Of a DNA stretch of 64,000 nucleotides, positions 1-8,823 are shown one piece after another. The translations under genes were made by a program, and so were the position numbers. Under the pieces are notes generated by a model. It had not been told where the DNA came from. It searched no databases and was given only the letters and a program-made list of their open reading frames with translations. This stretch comes from Fictibacillus enclensis (GTDB lineage: Bacteria; Bacillota; Bacilli; Bacillales; Fictibacillaceae), in the NCBI RefSeq assembly GCF_001457035.1, contig NZ_KQ758618.1:372001-436000 (forward strand), given 5' to 3'. Positions within the stretch are counted from its first letter, which is position 1, and the number at the start of each line of letters is the position of its first letter.

Positions 1-344
1 TGACCCCAGGCAAGCACGGCATTCACTTTCATGAAAACGGCGTATGTGAAGTGCCAAAATTCGAATCAGCCGGCAAGCACTTTAACACCACCAATAAACA
101 GCATGGATTTGAAAACCCAAAAGGACCGCATGTGGGAGATTTAAAAAATATTATGGCCGACCAATCCGGAAATGCAAGCGCTGATTTAATGTCATCTTTT
201 GTTACGCTTCAGGAGGGCAAGGATAATTCTCTGCTGAAAGAGGGAGGTACGGCTCTTGTTGTACACGCCCAGGAGGATGATTACAAAACCGATCCTACCG
301 GTAATTCAGGGGACCGGATCCTTTGCGGCGTCATCAAAAAATAA
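1..344 (+). CDS. Cu/Zn superoxide dismutase family protein, C-terminal part
   Basis: The reading frame is open from the left edge (first full codon at base 3), so the start lies outside the window. The first visible residues, GKHGIHFHENGVC, match the copper-ligand segment of the SOD_Cu family, and the tail GNSGDRILCGVI matches the family's C-terminal end with its conserved Arg and disulfide Cys. The domain converts superoxide to peroxide and oxygen in the cell envelope; bacillar homologues such as YojM are lipoproteins, but the N-terminus is not visible here. A long terminator follows directly, so this is the last gene of its transcript. Whether all metal ligands are kept cannot be judged from the fragment. 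Confidence 0.88.
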   Translation, partial: TPGKHGIHFHENGVCEVPKFESAGKHFNTTNKQHGFENPKGPHVGDLKNIMADQSGNASADLMSSFVTLQEGKDNSLLKEGGTALVVHAQEDDYKTDPTGNSGDRILCGVIKK

Positions 345-394
345 AAACTCTAAAAACCGGCTTCTGGAAATAGAAGCCGGTTTTTAGAGTTTTT
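343..394 (+). terminator. Rho-independent terminator after the superoxide dismutase gene
   Basis: A 23-bp perfect inverted repeat (343-365 and 372-394) around a 6-nt loop, flanked by A-run and T-run, overlapping the stop codon. It could work in both directions. Confidence 0.93.
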
Positions 395-450
395 GTACGA
401 AGTTGCTATATCGTTTGGATTTTAACTGTTTTCTCCTTGAAAATATAAAG

Positions 451-515
451 ATTTGTTCGGAAAACAAACTTTTTTCCGAACGATACTTTCTTTTTCTCAA
501 GAATTATTTTATAAT
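451..515 (+). promoter_or_regulatory. PurR box pair and promoter for xpt-pbuX
   Basis: GTTCGG at 455-460 and CCGAAC at 476-481 form two facing half-sites, each within an A/T-rich flank as in the Bacillus PurBox (AWWWCCGAACWWT). A TATAAT -10 element lies at 510-515, just downstream; no good -35 is visible. This is the arrangement expected of a PurR-controlled purine gene, repressed when purines are plentiful. Confidence 0.72.
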
Positions 516-530
516 GTGTCTAACTTCATA

Positions 531-603
531 GACTCGTATAATAGCAGGGATATGGCCTGCAAGTCTCTACCGGATCGCCGTAAATGATCCGACTACGGGT
601 GTC
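531..603 (+). ncRNA. Guanine (purine) riboswitch aptamer
   Basis: The sequence contains the purine aptamer's conserved strings TATAAT..GGATATGGC, AAGTCTCTACCGG and CCGACTACGGG. The base that pairs with the ligand is C (GACTACG), which specifies guanine/hypoxanthine rather than adenine. It precedes xpt-pbuX and an intrinsic terminator, so ligand binding should switch off transcription. Confidence 0.95.
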
Positions 604-663
604 GCATAAAACGTGTTGTTTCTTTGTTTAGTGAAACTTCATGTTTCTCTTTCGGGGGATCTA

Positions 664-718
664 AGATCTGGGAGAACGCTTCATTCGTAGAGAGGCGTTT
701 TTCCGGGTCTTTTTTTCG
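664..718 (+). terminator. Riboswitch expression-platform terminator
   Basis: AGATCTGG (664-671) pairs, with G-U pairs, to CCGGGTCT (703-710), enclosing an inner AACGC/GCGTT stem, and a T-run follows. It sits between the guanine aptamer and xpt. Confidence 0.8.
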
Positions 719-743
719 TACTTTTATCAGTAAACCCTCGTAA

Positions 744-1348
<605 letters not shown>

Positions 1349-1349
<1 letters not shown>

Positions 1350-2668
1350 TGAAAATGACAAATGGAAAGTTGTTTTCACTGGGCATTCAACATGTTTTGG
1401 CGATGTATGCAGGTGCGGTGATCGTGCCTTTAATCGTGGGAGGAGCTTTGAAGCTTTCGACCGAACAGCTTGCCTATCTCGTTTCTATTGATTTATTAAC
1501 GTGCGGTCTTGCAACCCTGCTGCAAGTATGGAATAACCGTTTTTTCGGAATCGGCCTTCCAGTGGTTCTTGGATGTACGTTTACAGCGGTAGGGCCAATG
1601 ATTGCTATCGGCTCCCAGTATGGCATATCCGCTGTCTATGGCTCTATTTTGGTCGCAGGCATTGCCGTTGTATTATTAGCTGGTTTGTTCGGCAGAATTC
1701 TTAAACTTTTCCCGCCGATTGTAACCGGATCGGTTGTCACAATAATTGGGGTTACCCTCATCCCGGTTGCCATTCAGGATATGGCAGGGGGCCAGGGAAG
1801 CAAAGACTTCGGCTCACCGGAAAACCTGATGCTGTCGTTTGGCGTGTTGGCATTTATCATTATCGTTTACCGTTTGTTCACCGGTTTTATACGTGCTGTC
1901 TCCATTTTGCTCGGCTTGGTGGCAGGAACGCTGGCCGCTTCCTTTATGGGAAAAGTCGATTTCGGACCGGTAGCAGATGCCTCATGGTTCCATATGGTAC
2001 AGCCATTCTATTTCGGAGCTCCAACCTTCCATGCAAGTGCCATCCTCACGATGGTTCTTGTGGCCATTGTCAGCATGATTGAGTCGACCGGAGTATTTAT
2101 TGCCCTTGGAAAAATCTGCGGCAAGGATGTTACACCGAAGCAAATGACAAAGGGATACCGTGCGGAAGGATTGGCGATCATTCTTGGAGGTATTTTCAAT
2201 GCCTTCCCTTATACGACCTATTCCCAGAACGTCGGGCTTGTGCAGCTTTCCGGCATCCGGACCAAAAATGTGATTTATACTGCCGGAGGAATGCTTGTCG
2301 TGCTTGGCCTTGTTCCAAAAGTGGCCACGCTGACGACATTAATCCCTACACCTGTTATGGGAGGCGCCACGGTCGCCATGTTTGGTATGGTCGTGGCTTC
2401 CGGCATCAAAATGTTGAGTGAAGTGGATTTTGGCAAACAGGAAAACCTGTTGATTATCGCTTGTTCTGTCGGGATCGGCCTTGGTGTGACGGTTGAGCCG
2501 GATTTGTTCGCAAAACTTCCGCAGGGCATACAGATTTTAACCGATAATGGCATCGTAGCAGGCAGCTTAACGGCTATTGTCTTAAACCTTGTTTTTAATA
2601 CAGAGAGAAAAAAGGTAAATGCTAAACAGCGGAAGGAAGCAGCTGTCCAGGCTATTTCCGTTAAATAA
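1349..2668 (+). CDS. pbuX: Xanthine permease, NCS2/NAT family
   Basis: A 439-residue polytopic membrane protein with the glycine-rich, repeated hydrophobic segments of the nucleobase-ascorbate transporter fold. The NAT signature is visible as QNVGLVQLSGIRT (about residues 294-306), preceded by the acidic motif SMIESTG. It imports xanthine, probably by proton symport, and delivers it to Xpt encoded directly upstream. The TGATG overlap with xpt and the SD AGGAGG at 1333-1338 inside xpt support the ATG at 1349. Expression should follow the guanine riboswitch of the operon leader. Confidence 0.94.
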
Positions 2669-2671
2669 ACA

Positions 2672-2709
2672 ATGGCCGGGCAGCAGAATGGATGCTGTCC
2701 GGCTTCCAT
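2672..2709 (+). terminator. Hairpin after pbuX
   Basis: CCGGGCAGCA and TGCTGTCCGG form a stem just after the stop codon. No strong T-run follows, so termination efficiency is uncertain. Confidence 0.5.
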
Positions 2710-2784
2710 TATAAAAAGGTTTTCATTTCAAAAAATCCGGGTATAAATGGATAGAGCAAGTCAGCAAGTAAAAGGAGGAAAAAA

Positions 2785-2922
2785 ATGAAATACTGCAAAG
2801 ACTGTTTAACTATTCTTCATCACGATCATGGAAGTGAAGGGTGCCCTGTTTGTGAAGGAACCAATACACAGGATATCGTAATAACCGTGTTAAGCAATGA
2901 ACGAAATAAGCAAGGCGCATAA
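2785..2922 (+). CDS. Small zinc-ribbon-like protein, 45 residues
   Basis: A short reading frame encodes MKYCKDCLTILHHDHG followed by a second CPVC pair near residue 28, so two CxxC knuckles are spaced as in a minimal zinc ribbon. The SD AAAGGAGG at 2771-2778 lies 6-7 bases before the ATG, and a hairpin with eight Ts follows the stop, so it looks like an independent, expressed gene. It is too short for common ORF cut-offs. The function is unknown; a zinc-binding or nucleic-acid-contacting role is only an inference from the cysteine pattern. Confidence 0.72.
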   Translation: MKYCKDCLTILHHDHGSEGCPVCEGTNTQDIVITVLSNERNKQGA

Positions 2923-2949
2923 GACATATGATATGTCTTATTTTTTTTG
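2919..2949 (+). terminator. Terminator after the small zinc-ribbon gene
   Basis: TAAGACATAT and ATATGTCTTA pair around one base and are followed by eight Ts. Confidence 0.88.
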
Positions 2950-3173
2950 CAATTGCATAACTTCTCCCATTTTACTGTAGGATTTTCAATGAAAGTGTAT
3001 AATAAGTCATCCATTCATATTTCAAATAGGTAATGGAGGCATAAATTACATTTGCTCAAGGGATTTCCTTTTGTTTACAATACAGATATCGTCATATTTG
3101 CTCAAAACACATCGAAATGTTGTGAAGTTATCAGCGTAACACCGATGTATAGAAGTTGGGAGGAATGTTTTAC

Positions 3174-3950
3174 ATGAAACAAACAATGGATGACAAAATA
3201 AAAAACAGGAACAGCTGGTTTAAAATCCTTTTGATCAGCTTATTTTGCATGGTACTCATGTTTAAAGTGGCCACGGCCAAATTTACGTTTCATTTTTCGG
3301 ATTTATTATCATTTATTCTGGCTGTATTTGCGATCGCCATTTCTGTACTGTATTACTCCAAGGTGAATGAGGTCATTCAACTGCTGGGAGGAAACACGGG
3401 CAGTATGTTTAACCGAAACAGGAAAAATGATGGAAACTCTGTAACAGATGCTTATGGGCCTGCGAAAAATGAAGCTGAACTGCAATTGGATCTGGAAGAA
3501 CATAAAGACCAGCTGAAGCGGGTAAAAAAGGTGCAAAATGAAATCATTGACCGTCTGATGGCCAATCAGGATCTCCTTGAAGATGATAGACGCGATTATA
3601 TCGGCTATCTTTTGCAAAAAGAAAAAGAGGCTGCGATGATCCAACTCGATATGGATAAGGTGCTCACTCAGCTTTCCCAGCAGGATGAATCATTAGATGA
3701 TGAAGGATCTGCTGACGGCAAGGAAATCAACAGTGTGAATGATGTAGTGGCCGTTCTGGGGAAAGATGTAATCTTGAGCGCAACGTTTGACGAACTCAAT
3801 CAAAAGGTTAAAGCCGTACAGCCGAAAATGAGCAGTACTGCTTCCGAAGCTCTTTTGGATACCGGACTGGTGGACCAACATTTCAACATCACACGTAAAG
3901 GGCTTAAAGAATTTCGCAGTACCGCCAAGAAAATGAAAAAAAGAGCATAA
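3174..3950 (+). CDS. Hypothetical membrane-anchored coiled-coil protein
   Basis: I do not recognise the family. The product (258 residues from ATG 3174) has two closely spaced hydrophobic segments near residues 15-32 and 40-60, then a charged, heptad-like stretch from about 85 to 175 that suggests a coiled coil, and a basic C-terminus ending KKMKKRA. The SD GGGAGGA (3158-3164) is spaced nine bases from ATG 3174; the in-frame TTG 3156 and ATG 3165 would overlap or abut it. The gene stands alone, and a repeat element starts 13 bases after its stop. A membrane-bound cytoplasmic scaffold or regulator is possible, but nothing in the sequence proves it. Confidence 0.7.
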   Translation: MKQTMDDKIKNRNSWFKILLISLFCMVLMFKVATAKFTFHFSDLLSFILAVFAIAISVLYYSKVNEVIQLLGGNTGSMFNRNRKNDGNSVTDAYGPAKNEAELQLDLEEHKDQLKRVKKVQNEIIDRLMANQDLLEDDRRDYIGYLLQKEKEAAMIQLDMDKVLTQLSQQDESLDDEGSADGKEINSVNDVVAVLGKDVILSATFDELNQKVKAVQPKMSSTASEALLDTGLVDQHFNITRKGLKEFRSTAKKMKKRA

Positions 3951-3963
3951 TGCGGATTTTGAA

Positions 3964-4308
3964 GGGGCTGTCCTGAAAGTCAAAATTGACATTCAGGCAG
4001 CTCCTTTCTGCGTAAAAAGCTTCCATGAAAAGTTGATTGTAGTGGAAGGCGCGAGATCCTCGAAAATGAACACCACATTTTCTTCGTGCGATGTTTCGCT
4101 GCCGAAGCGTTCCTTGTCCTGTGGGACTAGCGTGACAGGTGAGACTAGGTAGGTGCTGGCACCGGTACCGCAGACGCTTGCGCCAAAAGGTAGGCGTTCA
4201 CGCCGGTAAGGCTCACCGCACGCCCTGCGAAAGTAGGCGTCGCGTTCACGCCGGTAAAAGCGAGCAGCCTGGAACGAAAATCGACGGCTCCCGGACTTCG
4301 ACAGCCCC
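3964..4308. repeat. Intergenic repeat-like element with terminal inverted repeats
   Basis: A 345-bp gene-free stretch is bounded by GGGGCTGTC (3964-3972) and GACAGCCCC (4300-4308). It is more GC-rich than its surroundings and full of short palindromes. A 16-bp unit, GCGTTCACGCCGGTAA, occurs at 4194-4209 and again at 4242-4257. Its parts (GCGTGACAGGTGAGAC, GGCTCACCGCACGCCC, CGAAAATCGACGGCT) resemble the dispersed repeat family common in Bacillaceae intergenic regions. The right end is followed by a T-run, so it may also terminate transcription. There is only one copy in this window. Confidence 0.6.
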
Positions 4309-4358
4309 TGTTTTTTTTCCTTTAGAAGGGGAATGGATGCAATAAAGGAGGGTGTGCT

Positions 4359-5471
4359 GTGGAATTTACTATTCGAACCGTAAATGATCATCAGGAGCTG
4401 GAGAATGCAATCAATCTTTTGGGAACGGTTTTCCCGGAAGAGCAGCTTTTTTTCCAGAATCGCCTCGAAAAGGAACCAGCCTACTCATTCAAAACCACAT
4501 GGATTGCCGAGAAGGAGGGGGATATGGCCTCTGTCGTTCAAATCTTCCCTTTTTCCATCTGGGTGTCCGGAGTTGAGGTGAAAACAGCCGGCATAGGGAA
4601 CGTCGCCACCCATCCGGACTACCGCGGGCATCGGCTGACCCACCGGATTTTGGAGGAAATTGAACAAAAGCTGTTGGAACAGCAATATGGTTTGTCCAAC
4701 TTATTCACCGGTATTCCGGGCTTTTATGAAAAGGCAGGATGGCAGACGGTAAATCAGACCATTCCCATTATAAAAGCCGGTCACATGAAACAAGTATGGG
4801 ACGTTGCGTTTCCTGGCGGTAAGCTGGACATTCAAACGGTAACCGGAAATGATTTGGAATCCATCCGTGCCATTTACGAAGCAGTTTCAACTACCCTGAA
4901 TGGCCCACGAATCCGGTCTGAAGAGTATTGGAAGAAACAAATAGAAAACGAGAACGAGAACGATTATTTTCAAAAGGCAGTAAGGGACGATATAGTGTTG
5001 TCGTATATTCGTGCTGAAAAAAAGAGTGACGTCCTTACGATCCATGAACTTTGCAGTCTGGACGGAGAAAAAGAAAGCATGGTTCCGTTAGTTCTTTCCC
5101 TGCTCGATCCCCAAATCAAAACGGTAAGGTGCCTGCTTCCCATGAACCATTTTATCTTGAAAGATGTACCTTATGATATAGAAGAAAATAGAGAAGGCAT
5201 GTGGAAGATCATCGATCAGGATGAAGTGCTGCAGCAATTTCAATCCGTTTTTGAGAAGCGGGGCCGTCATCTTGGTATGGATCATCTGCAATTATCATTT
5301 CTTGAGGATTCCTGGCTTTTCAGCTGGGAGAACGGCAATACAGAGTTAAAGCAATCCGAGTTTCTTCACTATCTTATGAGGGGAGCGGATGAGATCCCTG
5401 ATCGGCATTCAATCATTAAGGAGCTGTTTCCTGAGTCATCGTATATTTTTTGGTCCAAAGACCGGTTTTAA
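4359..5471 (+). CDS. GNAT family N-acetyltransferase
   Basis: A 370-residue cytoplasmic protein whose N-terminal half carries the acetyl-CoA-binding motif of GNAT enzymes, GNVATHPDYRGHRLTHRIL (about residues 79-97), with beta strands typical of the fold before it. The length, about twice a minimal GNAT domain, suggests a two-domain protein with a C-terminal extension of unknown function. The GTG start at 4359 follows AAAGGAGGG at 4343-4351. The next gene, a PIG-L-type deacetylase, starts 25 bases after the stop, so the two probably share a transcript and pair an acetyltransferase with a deacetylase. The substrate is unknown. Confidence 0.85.
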   Translation: MEFTIRTVNDHQELENAINLLGTVFPEEQLFFQNRLEKEPAYSFKTTWIAEKEGDMASVVQIFPFSIWVSGVEVKTAGIGNVATHPDYRGHRLTHRILEEIEQKLLEQQYGLSNLFTGIPGFYEKAGWQTVNQTIPIIKAGHMKQVWDVAFPGGKLDIQTVTGNDLESIRAIYEAVSTTLNGPRIRSEEYWKKQIENENENDYFQKAVRDDIVLSYIRAEKKSDVLTIHELCSLDGEKESMVPLVLSLLDPQIKTVRCLLPMNHFILKDVPYDIEENREGMWKIIDQDEVLQQFQSVFEKRGRHLGMDHLQLSFLEDSWLFSWENGNTELKQSEFLHYLMRGADEIPDRHSIIKELFPESSYIFWSKDRF

Positions 5472-5495
5472 ATCGTACAAGGAGGAAGAATCACA

Positions 5496-6008
5496 ATGAA
5501 AGAACCCAATAAACTAATGGTCGTAGCACACCCGGATGATGAGATTTTTTTCGGGGGAGATGAACTGATCCAGGAAAAGGGCTGGAAAGTGATTTGTATT
5601 TCGGACCGAAATGATGCTACCCGCAAGAAGGAATTTGAAACCGTCATGAAAGAGGTTGGAGCAGAACATGAGATCTGGAACTATCGGGATGCCTGGACCG
5701 AACACGTGAATCGCCATGAACTTGAAACCGATTTACGCCGGGTTCTGGCAGAGAGGGAATATAAGAAAATTGTCACCCACAACCTGAAAGGCGAATATGG
5801 CCATCCCGAGCACAAAGCTCTGTCAGAAATAATGGATAATATGGTTGATAAAAATCTTTATATGTTTGATTTTACGATTAAGAAACTGCTGTTCTTCGAT
5901 ATACTCAAACGCAAGCTTGAAATTCTGGAATTGTATAAAAGTCAAAAACCTGCCGTGATTGAACTGCTTGATCTCATTGCCATTGCTCGGACCGTAAAAG
6001 TCAAATAA
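5496..6008 (+). CDS. PIG-L family deacetylase
   Basis: The 170-residue product begins with the zinc-binding AHPDDE motif (VVAHPDDEIFFGG, about residues 9-21) and has the second signature GEYGHPEHKAL near residue 105, supplying the third metal-binding His. Such enzymes remove N-acetyl groups from sugar conjugates such as GlcNAc-malate in bacillithiol synthesis or GlcNAc-PI. It is shorter than BshB-type deacetylases (about 220-235 residues), so the substrate may differ. The SD AAGGAGGAAG precedes ATG 5496, and the gene follows the GNAT gene closely. Confidence 0.87.
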   Translation: MKEPNKLMVVAHPDDEIFFGGDELIQEKGWKVICISDRNDATRKKEFETVMKEVGAEHEIWNYRDAWTEHVNRHELETDLRRVLAEREYKKIVTHNLKGEYGHPEHKALSEIMDNMVDKNLYMFDFTIKKLLFFDILKRKLEILELYKSQKPAVIELLDLIAIARTVKVK

Positions 6009-6090
6009 ATGTGAACAGAGTAGTTTCCCCGGTGATTTTATGGTAAGTTACTAACGATACATAAAAACTCACAGGGGGACTTTTTTATAT

Positions 6091-7173
6091 ATGCTGTTTG
6101 TGGCAAAGGCTGTTTTATATCTTGTTTTTTCTCTTTTTATCGGTACTTTTATTCTCTATTCCCTATCTGATAAACGGCGTCCCTCCATTCATGTTTCAAA
6201 GAAAGGGCTCTTGTTGTGGATTGCCCTCATCCCTGTGACGGCATTTTCTCAAGTGCTCGAACTGGCATTAAGTCTTGGGAAGGATTTTGGTTTCTGGCCA
6301 ACCCTTAATGATATCTTATTTACCTTTGACATCGGCAAAGGGTGGTTTTTTATTCTTGCATTATCATTGCTTTTATTTGTGATGGTTTACTTTAACGATG
6401 TTTCGAAGGACCGTTTTTTGTCCAGGCTTTCTTTAGGCATAGGCGTCGTCCTCACCATCGCAATTGGATATACAAGTCATGCGGCTTCACTAAATCAATG
6501 GGGCGGGCTTTTTGCACATGCCCTTCACTTTCTTTCCGTTACAGGCTGGACGGGAACGCTGCTGATTGTCAGCTGGTTTTCAAAGGACAGGGAAAAGCTG
6601 CCTGCCTTTTTTAAATGGTTTACTCCATTTGCCTTCATTTGCCTTCTTGCAACCATTGGAGGGGGAATTTGGCTGATGGGCTATATTGTTCCTGAATATT
6701 TCAACTCATGGATGATCAATTATGGACAGGCTCTTCTGATCAAGCATGTACTGTTGATCGTTGTGGTCTTTTACGCAGGAATCAACACCATCTGGGTACG
6801 GAAAAACCTGGCCGACACGTCTTTTGTTCCGTACAAATGGATGAGACTTGAAGGTATGATTCTCCTTATTATTTTTGCGGTAACCGGCTTTATGACCCAG
6901 CAGGAGCCACCACATGATGTTTCGCAGACACTGGCCTTTCAAAAGCCATCCAAACTGTTCACTGCCTTTGTTGACGGAAAGGTAAAAATCAACTCTACTG
7001 TAGAAATCGCTCCGACTTTGATCGGCGCGGGATTTTTGGTGGCAGGTCTGCTGCTGCTTGCCGTCAGTTATTTTACGATCCGACTGAACGTTTCAATGTT
7101 GGTGGTTTTCCTGCTATCTTTGGGCGCTGCTCTTTCGTTTTATCTCGCCGTCATGTTCTCGGCTTTCATATAA
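6091..7173 (+). CDS. CopD-family copper resistance/import-like membrane protein
   Basis: The 360-residue product has about eight to nine hydrophobic segments. The central part, including HALHFLSVTGWTGTLL, NYGQALLIKHVLLIVVVF and a WVRKNL loop, matches the CopD domain (PF05425-like), whose His residues on the outer face are thought to bind copper. Bacillar relatives are stand-alone membrane proteins (compare YcnJ). There is no CopC-like domain at the N-terminus here. ATG 6091 follows a CAGGGGG box. A role in copper handling is known for the family; the direction of transport is not shown by the sequence. Confidence 0.8.
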   Translation: MLFVAKAVLYLVFSLFIGTFILYSLSDKRRPSIHVSKKGLLLWIALIPVTAFSQVLELALSLGKDFGFWPTLNDILFTFDIGKGWFFILALSLLLFVMVYFNDVSKDRFLSRLSLGIGVVLTIAIGYTSHAASLNQWGGLFAHALHFLSVTGWTGTLLIVSWFSKDREKLPAFFKWFTPFAFICLLATIGGGIWLMGYIVPEYFNSWMINYGQALLIKHVLLIVVVFYAGINTIWVRKNLADTSFVPYKWMRLEGMILLIIFAVTGFMTQQEPPHDVSQTLAFQKPSKLFTAFVDGKVKINSTVEIAPTLIGAGFLVAGLLLLAVSYFTIRLNVSMLVVFLLSLGAALSFYLAVMFSAFI

Positions 7174-7286
7174 GAAAAAGCAGGTTGGTACCTTTGTTGC
7201 TCTGAATGTGGTTGATTTCCTCACTGGTCAATGAAGCTTATTAAAATAAAGGTTCCAAAGGCTATATTTTAACAAGGATAAAAAAT

Positions 7287-7314
7287 AAAAAGGGTTCCAA
7301 CAGGGATCCTTTTT
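7287..7314 (+). terminator. Terminator upstream of the DUF2573 gene
   Basis: A 12-bp stem with two G-U pairs (7287-7298 with 7303-7314), loop AACA, followed by a T-run. It probably ends the copD-like transcript. Confidence 0.75.
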
Positions 7315-7382
7315 TTGTTTGCCCGCTGCCTTTCTTTTTGGGAATACCCTTGTTACAATGGCGGAAACAGGAGGGATCAGCG

Positions 7383-7637
7383 ATGGAACAGCAGCTTCGG
7401 GAACAGTTTGATGGTCTGTTGGAGAAATACACGGAATTGCTTCTTGGGGAAAGTGATGATGACAAAAAAGAAAAGGTGAAGATGTGGGCTTTGTATTCCT
7501 ATATATCGAAAACGATGCCTGCCTTGGCAAAACATTGGAATGAGGAGTATCCGGAAGGAAAACAAGGCATAAAAGAAGTAGTATCCGAGATTAAGCAGCT
7601 GAATGAAAAACACCGCAGGAATAGCGGGAAATCTTAA
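7383..7637 (+). CDS. DUF2573 family protein (YusU-like)
   Basis: An 84-residue acidic protein, MEQQLREQFDGLLEKYTELL, with a central KVKMWALYSYISKTMPAL segment, resembles the short YusU family of Bacillus; this is recognition from memory rather than a search. No membrane segment, signal peptide or catalytic motif is visible; it looks helical and cytoplasmic. ATG 7383 follows AGGAGGG at 7369-7375; a longer frame upstream lacks a ribosome binding site. It lies before the fad/yus gene set as in related genomes. The function is unknown. Confidence 0.68.
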   Translation: MEQQLREQFDGLLEKYTELLLGESDDDKKEKVKMWALYSYISKTMPALAKHWNEEYPEGKQGIKEVVSEIKQLNEKHRRNSGKS

Positions 7638-7866
7638 TTTTTTGCCGATGACATAGAGGAGCTTCTCCTTTTTCTTTCATATACTGATATAAGGAAAAAA
7701 CAATACCCAAGCAGGTTTTTCAACAAAAAATGTCGAAATTTTTCAAAAAAGACAATATAGGAAAAACTAATGATATGATTAAAGCGCATACATCATTGAA
7801 AGTTCAGTAAACTTCGGTGCCTGGCACCATGAAAGAGAGAGACTGAATCTATAGGGGGAATTAACG

Positions 7867-8784
7867 ATGGAACAGGCGATGAGAGATTTCTTTCTGTTTC
7901 TAGCAAAAAACAAAACGATGACAAAACTGGCAAAAAGGTACGGCCTGAAATTCGGGGCGAGCCGTTTTGTCGCCGGAGCTTCACTGGACAGCTCAATCTC
8001 GGCCATCAAAAAATTGAATGAAAAAGGAATGCCTGTCACGATTGACCATCTCGGTGAGTTTGTTGACAACGAACTGGAAGCAAAAGAAATGACAGAGCAT
8101 TGTATTGATGCCATCAAAGCCATTTCAAAGGAAAATGTAAATTCCCAGTTATCCTTAAAGCTCACTTCCATGGGACTGGACATCAGTGATGACCTGGTGA
8201 TGGCCAACATGAGAAAAATCATGGAAGCCGCCGAAAAATACAATGTATTTGTGACCATTGATATGGAAGATTACAGCCGGTGTGAAAAGACACTGGAGAT
8301 CTTTAAAAGGCTAAAAAGGGAATTTGATAATATATCAACAGTGATCCAGGCGTATCTTTACCGGTCGCTGGATGACGTTAAAAATCTGAATGAGTATCAT
8401 CCCAATCTCCGGCTCGTGAAAGGCGCCTATAAAGAATCACAGGAAGTTGCTTTTCCTGAAAAATCAGATGTGGATGAAAACTATAAGAAGCTGATCGAAA
8501 CTCATTTGCTGAATGGCAATTATACAGCCATTGCCACTCACGATGATGAAATTATCAATTATACGAAAGACCTGGTTAAAAAACATTCCATCCCGTATGA
8601 CCAGTTTGAATTCCAAATGTTGTTCGGTATAAAAGTAGAGCGGCAGGAGCAGCTGATGCAGGAAGGATATAAAATGCGCATCTATGTACCTTACGGAAAC
8701 GACTGGTACGGTTATTTCATGCGCCGCCTGGCCGAACGCCCGGCAAACGTCATGTTTGTCGTTAAAGGTGTATTTGGAAAGTAA
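7867..8784 (+). CDS. Proline dehydrogenase
   Basis: The 305-residue product is the FAD-dependent enzyme that oxidises proline to pyrroline-5-carboxylate at the membrane. The TIM-barrel motifs are visible: LKLTSMGLD, RLVKGAYKE (about 182-190) with the conserved Lys and Glu, ATHDDEI and FQMLFGI, then YVPYGNDWYGYFMRRLAERP near the C-terminus, including the substrate-carboxylate Arg pair. Length is normal for the short bacillar type. ATG 7867 follows AGGGGGAA. Relatives include PutB and the fad-linked FadM (YusM); the location beside the fad cluster favours the latter, but separation by a convergent operon leaves the name open. A 13-nt palindrome, GGTGCCTGGCACC, lies at 7816-7828 in the leader. 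Confidence 0.92.
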   Translation: MEQAMRDFFLFLAKNKTMTKLAKRYGLKFGASRFVAGASLDSSISAIKKLNEKGMPVTIDHLGEFVDNELEAKEMTEHCIDAIKAISKENVNSQLSLKLTSMGLDISDDLVMANMRKIMEAAEKYNVFVTIDMEDYSRCEKTLEIFKRLKREFDNISTVIQAYLYRSLDDVKNLNEYHPNLRLVKGAYKESQEVAFPEKSDVDENYKKLIETHLLNGNYTAIATHDDEIINYTKDLVKKHSIPYDQFEFQMLFGIKVERQEQLMQEGYKMRIYVPYGNDWYGYFMRRLAERPANVMFVVKGVFGK

Positions 8785-8814
8785 AAAAAGGATGCCCATG
8801 CGGGTATCCTTTTT
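8785..8814. terminator. Terminator between convergent genes
   Basis: A 13-bp stem (8785-8797 with 8802-8814) around ATGC, with an A-run on the left and a T-run on the right. It can serve proline dehydrogenase and the minus-strand hydrolase operon. Confidence 0.88.
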
Positions 8815-8823
8815 TATTTAACT

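Noticed and set aside
3156-3174. Upstream TTG/ATG starts of the 3174 membrane protein
   Set aside because: They overlap or directly abut the GGGAGGA ribosome binding site.
7816-7828. GGTGCCTGGCACC as a regulator site for proline dehydrogenase
   Set aside because: It is a short palindrome that I associate with general repeats; nothing links it to a known proline regulator.
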